Below are positions 13,332 through 13,547 of a stretch of 13,547 bases of DNA, one piece after another. The notes under the pieces were generated by a model that saw only the letters and a program-made list of their open reading frames with translations, did not search any database and was not told where the DNA came from. A program made the position numbers and the translations under genes. The stretch's first letter is position 1. Each line of letters starts with the position of its first letter. This DNA comes from RBG-16-57-9 sp964529745 (lineage in GTDB: Archaea > Thermoproteota > Bathyarchaeia > TCS64), in contig CAZGZR010000067.1 in NCBI GenBank assembly GCA_964529745.1, forward strand, positions 1-13,547, in the 5' to 3' direction.

Positions 13332-13542
13332 CGTCTCTCATTCCTTTGATGGTGGCGAGCCATACGCCGCGGCCCTTGGTTACCTCGAAGTCGGGGCTTC
13401 CGCACTGGCTGCACTTGATGTAGACATGGGCCATCTCGGGGACGAAGTGGATGGCCTCGCTGACGTCATCGGTCAAGCCCAGGCTCGTGAAGCTCCACTC
13501 GATCCCGCACTACCTGCACTTGAGCTTCGCTGGCTCGCTCAC
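13324..13542 (-). pseudogene. HypA-like zinc-ribbon gene interrupted by in-frame TAG
   Basis: HypA proteins hand nickel to hydrogenase maturation. The frame reads SEPAKLKCR-stop-CG, then about 60 residues containing EAIHFVPEMAHVYIKCSQCGSPDFEVTKGRGVW. This closely resembles the C-terminal zinc domain of Thermococcus HypA as I recall it (two CxxC pairs, the IHFxPExxH loop and CGSxDFEVxKGRGV). A TAG codon (13510-13512) lies between the two cysteines of the first CxxC. CAG, AAG or GAG would restore it by one base. TAG is a normal stop in other genes here (4425, 9658, 12608), so routine readthrough is unlikely; sequencing error or true loss are both possible. GTG 13542 is a plausible start of a zinc-domain-only protein, but the open frame also reaches the window edge, so an N-terminal HypA domain outside is possible. 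It overlaps the ATPase gene by eight bases. Confidence 0.65.
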
Positions 13543-13547
13543 TAGGA

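Noticed and set aside
1..13547. CRISPR arrays, insertion sequences, rRNA or complete tRNA genes
   Set aside because: No regularly spaced repeats, transposase motifs, or rRNA/tRNA consensus stretches were seen on either strand.

Overview
This is an archaeal window. The signs are TATA-type promoters placed so that several genes (around 4746/4797, 10594 and 11335) would have leaderless or nearly leaderless messages, small archaeal winged-helix proteins, and protein types typical of archaea: a COG1340-like coiled-coil protein, an Mrp-like HypB-type ATPase and an archaeal Zn-ribbon protein. The genes are GC-rich with many AGG and ATA codons. I cannot assign the lineage beyond Archaea; no rRNA or other marker is present.

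Layout: 1-905 (-) is the N-terminal ~300 residues of an M19 membrane-dipeptidase-type metallopeptidase. Divergent from it, 1023-4425 (+) is a tightly overlapping three-gene operon and the most interesting part of the window. It encodes a short SMC-family ATPase whose head motifs look like eukaryotic Smc5/Smc6, a ScpA-like kleisin, and a tandem winged-helix protein resembling Nse3/MAGE KITE subunits. Together they look like a complete, miniature Smc5/6-like complex. 4465-5171 holds two divergent winged-helix regulators whose starts lie about 25 bases either side of one TATA element. 5233-7099 (-) is a processive, membrane-bound GT2 glycosyltransferase followed by an overlapping small gene of unknown function.

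7100-8750 is visibly AT-richer than the rest. It holds three small unknown genes, is bounded by a perfect 20-bp direct repeat (7227-7246 and 8688-8707), and contains a second, imperfect direct repeat (7465-7501 and 8291-8329). It looks like acquired DNA, although no integrase or transposase is present.

8765-9658 (+) encodes a long coiled-coil protein. 9665-10594 (-) is an arginine-deiminase/amidinotransferase-fold enzyme. 10640-10897 (-) is a small winged-helix protein. 11081-11335 (-) is a Zn-ribbon protein. 11442-12608 (+) is a 12-TM MFS transporter. 12609-13331 (-) is an Mrp-like ATPase without the CxxC Fe-S motif. It overlaps the end of a HypA-like zinc-ribbon gene, the pairing seen in Thermococcales nickel chaperones (HypA with the ATPase-type HypB). 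In this sequence the HypA-like frame is broken by an in-frame TAG inside its first CxxC.
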